Counted from the stretch's first letter, positions 7,217 to 15,963 are shown. The stretch is DNA of 64,000 bases from Tenacibaculum finnmarkense genomovar ulcerans (GCF_900239495.1 NZ_OENE01000023.1:1-64000), one strand, 5' to 3'. Program-made: numbers and translations. The notes: generated from the letters alone by a model not told the origin.

Positions 7217-8710
7217 TTACACTAAAAAGTCTTTTAAAACATCGGCAATTTTTCGGTTGTCCGACAATTGTGGAATTTTATTTTGACCACCAAACTTTCC
7301 TATAGATTTCATATATTCATGAAAACCACCTTTTTTTACTTTTCTAATGATGAGTGGTTGTAATATTTTTCCTGCAATTAAATCGAAATAATATACATTT
7401 TGATGTTGCATAGAAGCATCTATTTTAATAGCTAATTCTGCTAAATTTTCAGGTTCATTTTCAAATTCGATAAACCATTCATGATATGGTAAACCACTTT
7501 CAGGATTCACTTGTGGCGCTACGGTAAACTCACTTATATTGGTTTTTGTGCCGATAATTGCATCGTTTAATGCTTTTTCAACTTCTTTCCCAATTACATG
7601 TTCGCCAAAGGCAGAAATAAAATGTTTGATGCGTCCTGTAACTTTTATTCTGTATGGTTTAAGCGATGTAAATTCAACAGTATCGCCAATATTATATCCC
7701 CAAAGCCCTGCCGAAGTATTTAAAATGATGACATAATTAACGCCTAATTTGACATCTTTTAAACAAATTCGGGTGGGATTTTCATCATAAAATTCAGCTG
7801 CGGGAATAAATTCATAAAAAATACCTGAATTTAATTGCAATAACATTCCTTTTTCGGTTTGCGTATCTTGATAGGCAATAAATCCTTCGGATGCAGGATA
7901 TAATTCAATATAATCTACTTTCTTTCCTATTAAAGCTTCAAACTTATTTTTATACGGTTCAAAATTTACGCCTCCATACACGAAAAAATTAAAGTTTGGA
8001 AATGTTTCTGAAATCGGTTTTCCTGTTTTCGCGATTAATTTTTCAAAATACATTTGCACCCAAGACGGAATCCCACTAATTACAGACATATCTTGATTAA
8101 TGGTTTCTTCTACTATTTTATCAACTTTGGTATCCCAGTCTTCAATACAATTGGTTTTCCAACTTGGCAGGCGATTTTTTAATAAATAATTCGGTACATA
8201 ATGTGCTGCAATACCGCTTAAACGCCCTAATTTTATGCCGTTCATGTTTTCTAAAACAGGGCTTCCTTGTAAGAAAATCATTTTCCCATCTACAAAACTA
8301 GCATCCTTTGTTTCGGCAATATAAAATAACAAGGCATTACGTGCCGCTTTTATATGCGTTGGCATTGATTCTTTAGTAATCGGGATATATTTTGCGCCTG
8401 AAGTTGTTCCTGAAGTTTTTGCAAAATACAAGGGTTTACCTTTCCATAATACGTTTTGTTCGCCAGCAACCATCCTGTCAACATAGGTACGTAAACCTTC
8501 GTAATCGGTTACCGGAACACGTTTTTTAAAATCGGCATAGCTATTAATAGAAATAAAATCATGATCTTTTCCAAAAGCTGTTTTACAACCTTCACTAACC
8601 AAATACTGAAACATTTTTTCTTGCGTTTTATGGGGTTTATTTGCCCATCTATAAACGCTCTTTCGTACTTGCTTTGCAAAAGGTATTGCTAATTTTGATT
8701 TGATGCTCAT
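7217..8710 (-). CDS. GH3-like acyl-adenylate-forming protein
   Basis: A 497-residue member of the ANL superfamily related to plant GH3 acyl-acid amido synthetases. The ATP-binding loop is FAKTSGTTSGAKYIPIT (residues about 98-114). Other family motifs are YPASEGFIAYQ, near the middle, and LWGYNIGDTVEF. Plant GH3 enzymes adenylate a carboxylic acid and couple it to an amino acid; the bacterial substrates are not established. It begins 15 bp after the M23 peptidase gene and is probably co-transcribed with it, a pairing that hints at an envelope or lipid role, but this is inference. Length and motifs look intact. Confidence 0.88.
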   Translation of the reverse strand: MSIKSKLAIPFAKQVRKSVYRWANKPHKTQEKMFQYLVSEGCKTAFGKDHDFISINSYADFKKRVPVTDYEGLRTYVDRMVAGEQNVLWKGKPLYFAKTSGTTSGAKYIPITKESMPTHIKAARNALLFYIAETKDASFVDGKMIFLQGSPVLENMNGIKLGRLSGIAAHYVPNYLLKNRLPSWKTNCIEDWDTKVDKIVEETINQDMSVISGIPSWVQMYFEKLIAKTGKPISETFPNFNFFVYGGVNFEPYKNKFEALIGKKVDYIELYPASEGFIAYQDTQTEKGMLLQLNSGIFYEFIPAAEFYDENPTRICLKDVKLGVNYVIILNTSAGLWGYNIGDTVEFTSLKPYRIKVTGRIKHFISAFGEHVIGKEVEKALNDAIIGTKTNISEFTVAPQVNPESGLPYHEWFIEFENEPENLAELAIKIDASMQHQNVYYFDLIAGKILQPLIIRKVKKGGFHEYMKSIGKFGGQNKIPQLSDNRKIADVLKDFLV

Positions 8711-8725
8711 CTTTAACTATTTTAA

Positions 8726-9589
8726 CTATTGAAAATCGATATAATCGGTTGGGTTTACAGGAAATCCGCTATGCCATAATTCAAAATGTAAGTGCGGGCC
8801 TGTAGATAATTCGCCAGTTGCTCCAACGCTTGCAATTGCTTCTCCTGATTTTACTAAATCGCCTTGTTGCTTTAGTAATGTTCCGTTATGCTTATAAACG
8901 GAGATAAATTCATCGGCATGTTGTATGGTTATTACATACCCTGTTTCTGCCGTCCATTCTGCTAAAATTACCGTTCCGTCGGCAACTACTTTTACTGGTG
9001 TGCCTTTTTTGGCTACAATATCAATAGCATAGTGTTTGTCATTTCTGTTAAAAACTTGCGAAACACTACCAGTTAAAGGTGAAAAGAAAACAATTTTAGC
9101 CCGTCCTTCTGCTCCTTCGGATAAAGGAAAACGGTCTTTTTTTTCAATTTTCTCTCTAAATAACGAATCTTCTTTGGTAGCGGCTAAGTTTCGGGTGTCA
9201 AGAACAATATCTTGAACGGTTGTTTTTATAGAGTCTATTTTATCGGGGCTTATTTCGCCTGTTAAAACAGGTTGTAATGCTGTTGTAAAACGCTCAATAA
9301 TTGCCAATCGGGTTTTTAAAGAGTCGGTTTGATATATTAATCGGGTGGCTTTTCTTTTTAAAGAGGTAGATGAATAGCCTGGAATATATTCTCGTAAACC
9401 TGTAAAAGCAATTAATACACTTGTAAAGGCAATTAATAGTATTGAAAAAACACCTCCAAAAACAAAGACATTTAAGCGGGATAATTTTAAAGAGAATTTT
9501 TCTTGAAATGTGTCTTCGTTTAAAATAACCAATCGGTATTTAGCAACTAGTTTTTGTTTTAGTTTTTGTCGTTTTTTATTTTTAGCCAC
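8726..9589 (-). CDS. M23 peptidoglycan endopeptidase, membrane-anchored
   Basis: A 287-residue protein with a basic cytoplasmic start, one membrane helix (residues about 38-62), a helical stretch, and a C-terminal M23 (LytM) domain at about 185-285. Zinc ligands are visible: His and Asp in HYAIDIV and the HLHFE motif near the end. The domain cuts peptide cross-links in peptidoglycan. Because the ligands are complete, it is probably an active enzyme rather than an EnvC-like activator. It is first in a pair with the GH3-like gene. The 269-bp gap upstream contains a structured repeat copy and the end of nadD. Confidence 0.9.
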   Translation of the reverse strand: MAKNKKRQKLKQKLVAKYRLVILNEDTFQEKFSLKLSRLNVFVFGGVFSILLIAFTSVLIAFTGLREYIPGYSSTSLKRKATRLIYQTDSLKTRLAIIERFTTALQPVLTGEISPDKIDSIKTTVQDIVLDTRNLAATKEDSLFREKIEKKDRFPLSEGAEGRAKIVFFSPLTGSVSQVFNRNDKHYAIDIVAKKGTPVKVVADGTVILAEWTAETGYVITIQHADEFISVYKHNGTLLKQQGDLVKSGEAIASVGATGELSTGPHLHFELWHSGFPVNPTDYIDFQ

Positions 9590-9740
9590 GTTTTTGTTGT
9601 TTGGTTCAAAGATACAACGAAAATTTTATGAAACTATTTTAAGCAAATTAGACACACATACAATATAAGATATCTTTAACGTTTTGACAATTTTTTAAGC
9701 AAAATTAAAATAGCTTTGTAGTATTTTACTTGCTTATTGA

Positions 9741-9832
9741 AATCCCTAGCCCCGATTGAACGGCTTGTTTGAGCTCCTTTTTTTGATTTTTTTTCAAAAA
9801 AAGAGCGAGTAGTGAAAGCGGGAAATTGCTTC
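9741..9832 (+). repeat. Structured intergenic repeat, copy 1
   Basis: One of six copies of a ~95-bp element that starts CCTAGCCCCGATTG, has TTTGAGCTC before an A/T hairpin and AGAGCGAGT after it, and ends AGCGGGAAATTGCTTC. Pairing seen here: AGC with GCT and CCCG with CGGG at the ends, then GCTC with GAGC, then the variable T-rich/A-rich stem. It lies between nadD and the M23 gene. This copy is the most diverged in its first bases and has AGTAGTGAAAG in place of AGTGCGGAAAG. Confidence 0.85.
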
Positions 9833-9858
9833 AAAAAATTTGTATTGTATTAAAATTA

Positions 9859-10455
9859 CTATTTTTTATAGAAGTTCATATCATCAATATATTTCCAAAC
9901 TTTTGCCGATACTAAGGGTTGAATATTTTTTCCGTCTTTAATACCATTGCGAATCATGGTCGATGAAATTTGTACTATCGGCGCTTCAACTCTGTGAATT
10001 TTAGCATTTTTTATAAATTGATTTTCTACAATTCCTTCGGATATTCGAGGATATACATACAAATTATAGTCGTCTAAAATTGCTTCATAGTTTTTCCATT
10101 TATGAAAGCTTTTTAAATTGTCTTCGCCCATAATTAAGCTAAAATTATAGCTCGGATGTTTTTCAGAAATATGGGTTAAGGTTGTAATGGTGTAGTTGGG
10201 TTGTGGTAAATTAAACTCAATATCGGAAGGTTTAATTTTCTCGTAATTTTCGGTCGCAAAATACACCATGTCTAGGCGGTGGTGGTTATTTAACAACGAA
10301 TTTTTATTTTTAAATGGGTTATGTGGCGTTACCACCATCCATATTTCATCTAAATCAGAATTTTCAACCAGGTGATTGGCGATAATTAAATGACCCATAT
10401 GAATAGGATTAAAAGTTCCAAAATACAGTCCTATATTTTTTTTGAAGTTTTTCAT
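9859..10455 (-). CDS. nadD: Nicotinate-nucleotide adenylyltransferase
   Basis: A 198-residue nucleotidyltransferase making deamido-NAD from nicotinate mononucleotide and ATP, a late step of NAD synthesis. The phosphate-binding HxGH motif is His19-Met-Gly-His22 (GTFNPIHMGHL), and the second motif ISSTMIRNGI matches the SSTxxR signature near the C-terminus. It is last in an apparent operon yicC-gmk-nadD, starting 45 bp after gmk. The same gene order is common in Flavobacteriaceae. The length is normal for the family. Confidence 0.95.
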   Translation of the reverse strand: MKNFKKNIGLYFGTFNPIHMGHLIIANHLVENSDLDEIWMVVTPHNPFKNKNSLLNNHHRLDMVYFATENYEKIKPSDIEFNLPQPNYTITTLTHISEKHPSYNFSLIMGEDNLKSFHKWKNYEAILDDYNLYVYPRISEGIVENQFIKNAKIHRVEAPIVQISSTMIRNGIKDGKNIQPLVSAKVWKYIDDMNFYKK

Positions 10456-10500
10456 AACCCGCTTAAAAATACGTATTGCTACGCTTATATTATTTAACTT

Positions 10501-11100
10501 TTATTTATCTGTTCCTAAAAAATCAGCTACTAAATTTTCAGCATCTTTTAAAGCTACCTCTAATTCGTAATTTTTGATAATTTTATCAAATTGTGGTGCG
10601 GTTGCCAATTCAACAGATGCTTTGGCAATACGCATATTTATTTTGTCTTCGCTTTCTGTACTACGCTTTTTTAAGCGGATTTTAAGCTCATCAACACTTG
10701 GGGGTTTTACAAAAACAGATAAAGTTTTATCGGGATATTTCTTTTTGATACGCAATCCTCCTGCAACATCGATGTCAAAAATAACGTGTTTTTTTAATGC
10801 CCAAATTCGTTCAACTTCGGTTTTTAAGGTTCCGTAAAAGTTATCGCGATATACTTCTTCCCATTCTAAAAACTCGTCTGCTTTAATTTTGTTTTTAAAA
10901 TCTTTGGTGGATATAAAATAATAATCTTGCCCGTCAACTTCTTCGCCTCTAGGTGCTCTTGATGCTGCTGAAATTGAAAAAGCTAAGTTAAGTTTTTCTT
11001 GTTTTAATAAGTGACGAACAATCGTTGTTTTACCTGATCCTGAAGGTGCTGAAAACACGAATAATTTTCCTTTAAAATCTTTTTTAGAATTTTCTGACAT
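10501..11100 (-). CDS. gmk: Guanylate kinase
   Basis: A 199-residue kinase phosphorylating GMP to GDP with ATP. The P-loop is at residues 18-25 (APSGSGKT), the GMP-binding segment includes SRAPRGEEVDGQDYYFIS, and the lid region has KKRSTESEDKINMRIAKA. It starts 1 bp after the end of yicC and precedes nadD by 45 bp, so it is the middle gene of one transcript. Nothing unusual is visible. Confidence 0.96.
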   Translation of the reverse strand: MSENSKKDFKGKLFVFSAPSGSGKTTIVRHLLKQEKLNLAFSISAASRAPRGEEVDGQDYYFISTKDFKNKIKADEFLEWEEVYRDNFYGTLKTEVERIWALKKHVIFDIDVAGGLRIKKKYPDKTLSVFVKPPSVDELKIRLKKRSTESEDKINMRIAKASVELATAPQFDKIIKNYELEVALKDAENLVADFLGTDK

Positions 11101-11101
11101 C

Positions 11102-11968
11102 TTATAAAACGTTTAAAATTTGTTCTTTTATTTTTTCTAACTCGTCTTTCATTTGGATTACTATTTTTTGCATTACCGCAAAATTAGCTTTCGAGCCCAT
11201 TGTGTTTACTTCTCTCCCAATTTCTTGAACGATAAATCCTAATTTTTTTCCATTAGAATCATCGGTTGCTAATTGGTCTAAGAAATACAATAAGTGATTT
11301 TCTAAACGAACTTTTTCTTCGTTGATATCTAATTTTTCTAGGTAGTAAATTAATTCTTGCTCAAAACGATTTTCATCAACCTCAACCTTTAAATCGGTTA
11401 ACGCTTTTTGCAAACGTTCTTTTACATTGGTAATTCTTTCAGCGTCTAATTTTTTAACCTCTTCTAATGCCGATTGAATATTTGAAATTCTTACTTGAAA
11501 ATCATCTTCTAATGATTTTGCTTCATCGGTTCTATAAGCGATAATTTCTTTTAAAGCTTCATCAATATGTATATCAATTTGAGCCCATTCGTTTTCGTCT
11601 AATTCTTCACGTTCGGTTTTTAAAGCATCAGGCATTCTAACTGCCATCTTTAACAACTCAATCTCTTGATTTTCAGAAGACTCTAACGTATTTTTTAACT
11701 GCGCTACATAATTTTCAACCACTGCTTTATTTACAACTGTTGATGTTTGCTCGGCAGTCATTTCTACATAAATTGAGAAATCAATTTTTCCTCTGACTAA
11801 ATTACTAGCTAATTTTTTACGAACTGCTAATTCTTTTTCTCTGTAATAAGATGGAATTCTTGTGTTTAAGTCTAAGTTTTTACTGTTAAGCGACTTAATT
11901 TCAATAGTTACTTTCTTAGAAGGTAAATGCAATACGGATTTACCATAACCCGTCATAGATTGTATCAT
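11102..11968 (-). CDS. yicC: YicC/YloC-family endoribonuclease
   Basis: A 288-residue protein beginning with the family hallmark MIQSMTGYGKS and ending with the conserved block IGREVNTMGSKANFAVMQKIVIQMKDELEKIKEQILNV (given in part: EIGREVNTMGSKAN). E. coli YicC has been shown to act as an endoribonuclease and to help degrade the small RNA RyhB; the Flavobacterial role is assumed to be similar. The middle is strongly helical and acidic. It is first in the operon with gmk and nadD. Confidence 0.92.
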   Translation of the reverse strand: MIQSMTGYGKSVLHLPSKKVTIEIKSLNSKNLDLNTRIPSYYREKELAVRKKLASNLVRGKIDFSIYVEMTAEQTSTVVNKAVVENYVAQLKNTLESSENQEIELLKMAVRMPDALKTEREELDENEWAQIDIHIDEALKEIIAYRTDEAKSLEDDFQVRISNIQSALEEVKKLDAERITNVKERLQKALTDLKVEVDENRFEQELIYYLEKLDINEEKVRLENHLLYFLDQLATDDSNGKKLGFIVQEIGREVNTMGSKANFAVMQKIVIQMKDELEKIKEQILNVL

Positions 11969-12000
11969 ATCATCAATTTAAATAAGACGCAAATATACAG

Positions 12001-12903
12001 TTATTTATTTTTAACTACTACTTCTGCTTGCTTGGTTACTAGAAAAACACCTAAAAAGATAAATAATGTGGCTACTATTTTTACAGTATTAAAACTATCG
12101 CTTCCTACCATTAACGCATAAATAGAGGCAATTACAGGTTGCAAATAAATAAAAACACTTACTGTTGTGGGTTTTAAGCGTGCTAGCGCAAATAAATTGC
12201 ATAAATAAGTGATACAAGTGGTAAATAATACGACAAAACCTGCTTTTAAATAAATAGATATTGGCATTATTTGCCATTGTACTTCCATTAATTCTGATAA
12301 TCCGAAGGGCAACACAAATAATAACCCAAATAAATACAGCCATTTTACAAAAACAATCGGATGGTATTTTGCGATTAACTTTTTAGCTTGTACTAAATAC
12401 ATTGCGTACGAAGCGGCGTTTACAAACACTAAAAAGTTACCCAACATAATATTTTTAGCTGCTGCATTAGCCGAACTTCCGTAGGCTATTAAAATAATTG
12501 CGCCTACTAAGCCTACAATTACGCCTATTATTTTGCGAGGCATTAAACGCTCTTTTAATAAAATACTGGCGAATATTAATACTAAAATCGGTGCAGTAAC
12601 CATCATTACCGAAGCACTAATTGGCGTAGTGTAGCTTAATCCTTTAAAAAAAGTAAGCATGTTTAGCCCGACACCAAAAAAAGCGGTAATTAGAATTTTT
12701 TTATAGTCTGATTTTTCTATTGATTTTGCGTTTACAAAAAAACCTAAAGCCCAAAAAACAGTAGTAGCTCCTGCTACTCGAAGTACTATAAATGCAAAGG
12801 GTTTTATATACATTGGCATTACTTCTTTGGCTACTGTAAAAGTAACTCCGTAAATAAGCGTAGCTATTGATGCAGCTATTAATGCAAGGGTTCTTTGGTT
12901 CAT
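12001..12903 (-). CDS. EamA/DMT-family transporter
   Basis: About 300 residues with ten predicted membrane helices in two EamA repeats, as in drug/metabolite exporters of the RhaT/PecM type. The first repeat has the usual conserved region LRVAGATTVFWALGFF and the second ends with VGSDSFNTVKIVATLFIFLGVFLVT. The ATG at 12903 (MNQRTLALIA) is chosen; an upstream in-frame TTG at 12927 overlaps a CATCTTTGC promoter-like element. The substrate cannot be read from the sequence. The gene stands alone between yicC and the LysM gene. Confidence 0.88.
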   Translation of the reverse strand: MNQRTLALIAASIATLIYGVTFTVAKEVMPMYIKPFAFIVLRVAGATTVFWALGFFVNAKSIEKSDYKKILITAFFGVGLNMLTFFKGLSYTTPISASVMMVTAPILVLIFASILLKERLMPRKIIGVIVGLVGAIILIAYGSSANAAAKNIMLGNFLVFVNAASYAMYLVQAKKLIAKYHPIVFVKWLYLFGLLFVLPFGLSELMEVQWQIMPISIYLKAGFVVLFTTCITYLCNLFALARLKPTTVSVFIYLQPVIASIYALMVGSDSFNTVKIVATLFIFLGVFLVTKQAEVVVKNK

Positions 12904-12956
12904 TATTTTATGCTTTAAAAAATGCAAAGATGCAAATTATTGTTTAATTTTAGTCA

Positions 12957-12988
12957 CAAAAAAAGCACTGCTACTGCAGTGCTTTTCT
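12957..12988 (-). terminator. Terminator of BON-LysM gene
   Basis: AAAGCACTGC and GCAGTGCTTT form a perfect stem with a small loop, flanked by A-runs and T-runs on both sides; it lies 38 bp past the stop of the BON-LysM gene. Confidence 0.85.
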
Positions 12989-13026
12989 TAATTTTATTTG
13001 GTACTTTGATTACCTCACCTCTGTAA

Positions 13027-13515
13027 TTAATCTACTAAAGCAGGTACTCTTAATACTTGCCCTGGGTAAATTTTATCAGGGTGCGATAACATTGGCTTGT
13101 TTGCTTCAAAAATTACGGTGTACTTCATTGGGTCACCATAAAATTCTTTTGCTATTTTACCTAAAGTATCTCCACTTCCTACAGTATGAAATTGCGCCAT
13201 TATTTCTTCTACAACTTCAACCTGTTCTGCTACAACCTCAACAGGTGCAACGCTCATATTGTCTTCAACTGAACCAATTCCGTTAGTGTTTCCTACTACT
13301 AAAATTACTTTTTCTTTGGTTGCTAAATCGGCAGCTTCACCAGAAATAATTGCTTTGTCTTCTTCTATAGCAATTGCTAAATTTTCAACAGATAATTCTA
13401 ATCCGTTTACTGCATCTATTAATTTGATAGATTTTTCGGCAGCTTCCTCTTCTGTTGTTTTTCCTACACCAAATACTTTAGCTCCAGCGTTTTTAATAAA
13501 TGAAAAAATTCCCAT
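13027..13515 (-). CDS. BON-LysM domain protein (YgaU/Kbp-like)
   Basis: A 162-residue protein with an N-terminal BON domain (about 25-85) and a C-terminal LysM domain (about 108-158, FHTVGSGDTLGKIAKEFYGD through GQVLRVP). The layout matches E. coli Kbp (YgaU), a potassium-binding protein, though Flavobacterial members have not to my knowledge been tested. There is no signal peptide, so despite the LysM it should be cytoplasmic, as Kbp is. It ends at its own terminator. Upstream lies a 397-bp gap holding repeat copy 2 and the thiL terminator. Confidence 0.88.
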   Translation of the reverse strand: MGIFSFIKNAGAKVFGVGKTTEEEAAEKSIKLIDAVNGLELSVENLAIAIEEDKAIISGEAADLATKEKVILVVGNTNGIGSVEDNMSVAPVEVVAEQVEVVEEIMAQFHTVGSGDTLGKIAKEFYGDPMKYTVIFEANKPMLSHPDKIYPGQVLRVPALVD

Positions 13516-13707
13516 TTTCTTTTAGATTTTTTTAGTTAATTAATAGTGTTACTTTCTGATTACTAATATACAATTTTTACGCCATTTTCGATTTTTTTTA
13601 TAAAAATTTTTACATTTATAAACTATCATCAATGTTCATAAGATAAAACACTGATTAGCTATCTTTTAAAATCGATTATTTTTTGAAGTTAAAATAATCA
13701 ATATTAG

Positions 13708-13806
13708 CACAAATGCCTAGCCCCGATTGACGCATTTGTTTGAGCTCCTTTTTATTTTTTCTTTTAAAAATAAAAAGAGCGAGTGCGGAAAGCGGGAAAT
13801 TGCTTC
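13708..13806 (+). repeat. Structured intergenic repeat, copy 2
   Basis: Second copy of the ~95-bp element, with CACAAATGCCTAGCCCCG at the start and GCGGGAAATTGCTTC at the end. The central stem is TTTTTATTTTT facing AAAAATAAAAA: its sequence differs from copies 1 and 4 but stays self-complementary. It lies between the thiL terminator and the BON-LysM gene; nothing else is seen in this gap. Confidence 0.9.
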
Positions 13807-13844
13807 AAATAATTATTTTTATATCATCCTTTAATAAAATGACT

Positions 13845-13879
13845 AAAAAAAACCACACTTTTAAAAAGTATGGTTTTTT
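13845..13879 (-). terminator. Terminator of thiL
   Basis: AAAAAACCACACTT pairs with AAGTATGGTTTTTT (one mismatch) around an A/T loop. It is 34 bp past the thiL stop and has a T-run on the reading strand. Confidence 0.85.
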
Positions 13880-13912
13880 GATATAATAATAAGTCTTGTA
13901 TTTATTATCGAA

Positions 13913-14971
13913 TTATTCTTGATCGCCTTGTTTAAAAGTATTCCACCCTTGTGCTTTTAATTCAATTTCTTGATTGGCACGGGTTACTAAATTCATTCCT
14001 TCACTTTGCGCAACAACATGCCCGATAATTGATAAATTCGGATTCGATTTTATTTTATCAAAATCGGCAAGCGGTACAGTAAATAACAATTCGTAATCTT
14101 CGCCACCACTTAAAGCAATCATGGTGCTGTCCATTTTAAATTCTTCGGATGTTGAAATTACTTGCGGATCTAGCGGTAATTTATCTTCATAAATTTTACA
14201 TCCCGTTTTACTTTGGGTACAAATGTGCATTATTTCTGATGATAATCCGTCAGAAATATCAATCATAGATGTTGGTTTTACCTCTAAATCTTTTAATAAG
14301 GCAACAACATCTTTACGTGCTTCAGGCTTTAATTGACGTTCAATTAAATAGGTATAAGCATCTAAATCGGGCTGATTTTGTGGGTTTACTTGAAATACTT
14401 GTTTCTCTCTTTCTAAAACTTGTAATCCTAAATATGCCGCGCCTAAATCGCCTGAAACAACGATTAAATCGGTGTCTTTTGCGCCATCTCTATATACAAT
14501 TTCTTCTTTTTCTGCCGTTCCTATTGCAGTTATCGAAAGTAACATTCCTTTGGTTGATGATGTGGTGTCACCGCCAATTAAATCAACTTTATACGTATCA
14601 CAAGCAAGTTGAATTCCTGCGTATAATTCTTCTAAAGCTTCTAACGGAAAACGGTTTGAAACCGCTATGGAAACCGTAATTTGCTCGGCAACGCCATTCA
14701 TTGCATACACGTCTGATAAATTTACCATAACGGCTTTATATCCTAAGTGTTTTAAAGGCATGTAGCTTAAATCAAAATGCACGCCTTCAACCAATAAATC
14801 GGTAGTTATTAAGCGTTCTTTTTCTGATGCGCTAATGACGGCAGCATCATCGCCAATTCCTTTTGCTGTTGATGAATTGTACAGCTTAAAATGCTCGGTT
14901 AAATGGTTTATTAATCCAAACTCTCCTAGTTCGGCTAATGATGTTCTCTCTTGATTTTTATCTTCTAACAT
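13913..14971 (-). CDS. thiL: Thiamine-monophosphate kinase
   Basis: A 352-residue enzyme phosphorylating thiamine monophosphate to the active cofactor thiamine diphosphate. The AIR-synthase-like fold motifs are all present: GIGDDAAVI, TTDLLVEGVHFDL, VNLSDVYAMNG, IGGDTTSST, MIDISDGLSSE and SGGEDYELLF. These aspartates bind magnesium and ATP. The gene has its own promoter and terminator and is not linked to other thiamine genes here. No TPP riboswitch is seen; the -7 element lies only a few bases before the ATG, leaving no room for a leader. Confidence 0.95.
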   Translation of the reverse strand: MLEDKNQERTSLAELGEFGLINHLTEHFKLYNSSTAKGIGDDAAVISASEKERLITTDLLVEGVHFDLSYMPLKHLGYKAVMVNLSDVYAMNGVAEQITVSIAVSNRFPLEALEELYAGIQLACDTYKVDLIGGDTTSSTKGMLLSITAIGTAEKEEIVYRDGAKDTDLIVVSGDLGAAYLGLQVLEREKQVFQVNPQNQPDLDAYTYLIERQLKPEARKDVVALLKDLEVKPTSMIDISDGLSSEIMHICTQSKTGCKIYEDKLPLDPQVISTSEEFKMDSTMIALSGGEDYELLFTVPLADFDKIKSNPNLSIIGHVVAQSEGMNLVTRANQEIELKAQGWNTFKQGDQE

Positions 14972-14974
14972 CTG

Positions 14975-14983
14975 GCAAAGATA
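14975..14983 (-). promoter_or_regulatory. -7 element of thiL
   Basis: Reading leftward this is TATCTTTGC, an exact TAnnTTTGC match. It ends 3 bp before the ATG, so the thiL message should be leaderless or nearly so. Confidence 0.55.
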
Positions 14984-14999
14984 ACAACAAGTATTTAAT

Positions 15000-15007
15000 T
15001 ATCTTTG
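15000..15007 (+). promoter_or_regulatory. -7 element of MbnP-like gene
   Basis: TATCTTTG on the plus strand lies back-to-back with the thiL promoter and points at the frameshifted lipoprotein gene. The tandem repeats at 15018-15051 would then lie in its 5' leader. Confidence 0.45.
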
Positions 15008-15017
15008 ATGCTCTTTT

Positions 15018-15051
15018 ATTGATTTTTTTATTGATTTTTTTATTGATTTTT
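15018..15051 (+). repeat. Three tandem 12-bp repeats
   Basis: The unit ATTGATTTTTTT occurs twice in full and a third time nearly in full, with an exact 12-bp period. It lies 20 bp before the ATG of the frameshifted gene. Such arrays change copy number by slippage. Confidence 0.85.
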
Positions 15052-15071
15052 AAAACCTAAATAATATCCGA

Positions 15072-15823
15072 ATGAAATATTTTTTTTATTTATTGTAAGT
15101 GCCGTATTTTTTTCTTGTAGTTCCGACGAAGACGAATTAATTAAACACGCTACTATCAAGCTTAATTTCACTCATAATTGGGATAAAACACCTATAATTG
15201 CTGATGATTTAAGCCGTACAAAATTCACCAATAAATTAGGAACAAAACTTACAATTGATAGTTTACGTTATGTAATTTCGAATGTTATTTTTACCGATGG
15301 CGCTGGAGATTCTAGCATTTTCAAAACACATTATTTAGTAAATTTAAAAGATTCAAAAAGTTTAACAACTGTTTTACCTGAAAAAATATCGGAAGGGATT
15401 TATAAAGTTTCTGTTACTTTTGGCTTAAATAAAGAAGAAAATTCTACTAAAAATTTAAAAGGTTTAGAAAATTTTAATGTGTCAGAAAAATTAGGAAAAG
15501 GTTATCATTTTATGAAAATGGACGGTACTTATTTAGATTCTACGACAGTTTATACTCCTTTTAAATACCATACCATTAGTCCTTTTAATAGCACTACTAA
15601 CAAAATAGAAAACACGTCTTTTTTAGTTGATCTAGGTGTAATTCCTATTAAAAATGATGCAACTATCGAACTAAAAATGAATGTTGCCCAATGGTTTAAA
15701 GACCCTAAAAATTGGAACTTAAATGAACTAAACACTGATTTAACAAAAAACTATGACGCCCAAAAAAAGATGTTTGAAAATGGTAAAAAAGGCGTTTTTA
15801 GTTTAGGAAGTATTTTACAATAA
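15072..15823 (+). pseudogene. MbnP-like lipoprotein gene, frameshifted at a T8 tract
   Basis: From the ATG at 15072 the frame reads MKYFFYLL and stops at once (TAA at 15096). Shifting by one base after the run of eight T (15080-15087) opens one frame to 15823. It reads like a lipoprotein signal (LFIVSAVFFSCSS, lipobox Cys) and then an MbnP-like domain: ATIKLNFTHNWDKTPI, LTIDSLRYVISNVIF, IYKVSVTFGLNKEEN and GYHFMKMDGTYLD. Restored length is about 250 residues. One extra T would restore the whole protein, so this is either a phase-off state, a young pseudogene or a sequencing error. MbnP-like proteins are periplasmic or outer-membrane proteins tied to copper or heme-type partners; no MbnH-type partner is seen here. 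A GTG at 15479 could start only the C-terminal half and is unlikely to be real. Confidence 0.72.
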
Positions 15824-15925
15824 TTAATATCTAGTATTTTTTATTGATTTGATTTTTAACACAAAGACTAATAAATATTGAACCGTTTATTGGTTAAAAA
15901 ACTGATAAAAATCATATTTTGTAAG

Positions 15926-15934
15926 TATCTTTGC
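15926..15934 (+). promoter_or_regulatory. -7 element of sufABCD operon
   Basis: TATCTTTGC is an exact consensus match, 29 bp before the sufA ATG. A small inverted repeat TGAT-AAAA-ATCA (15903-15914) lies in the -33 region and might be an operator, but its arms are too short to be sure. Confidence 0.6.
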
Positions 15935-15963
15935 AACCTATTTAGAGTTAAACCACTAAAATA

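Noticed and set aside
14269..14679. 136-residue open frame opposite thiL
   Set aside because: It is Leu-rich, has no family-like motif or promoter, and lies wholly inside a strongly conserved gene on the other strand.
14940..14999. TPP riboswitch upstream of thiL
   Set aside because: The -7 element is only 3 bp before the ATG, leaving no leader in which a riboswitch could form.
15479..15823. Separate 114-residue gene starting at GTG 15479
   Set aside because: The same frame continues open far upstream with a lipoprotein signal and MbnP-like blocks, so this is the C-terminal half of the frameshifted gene.
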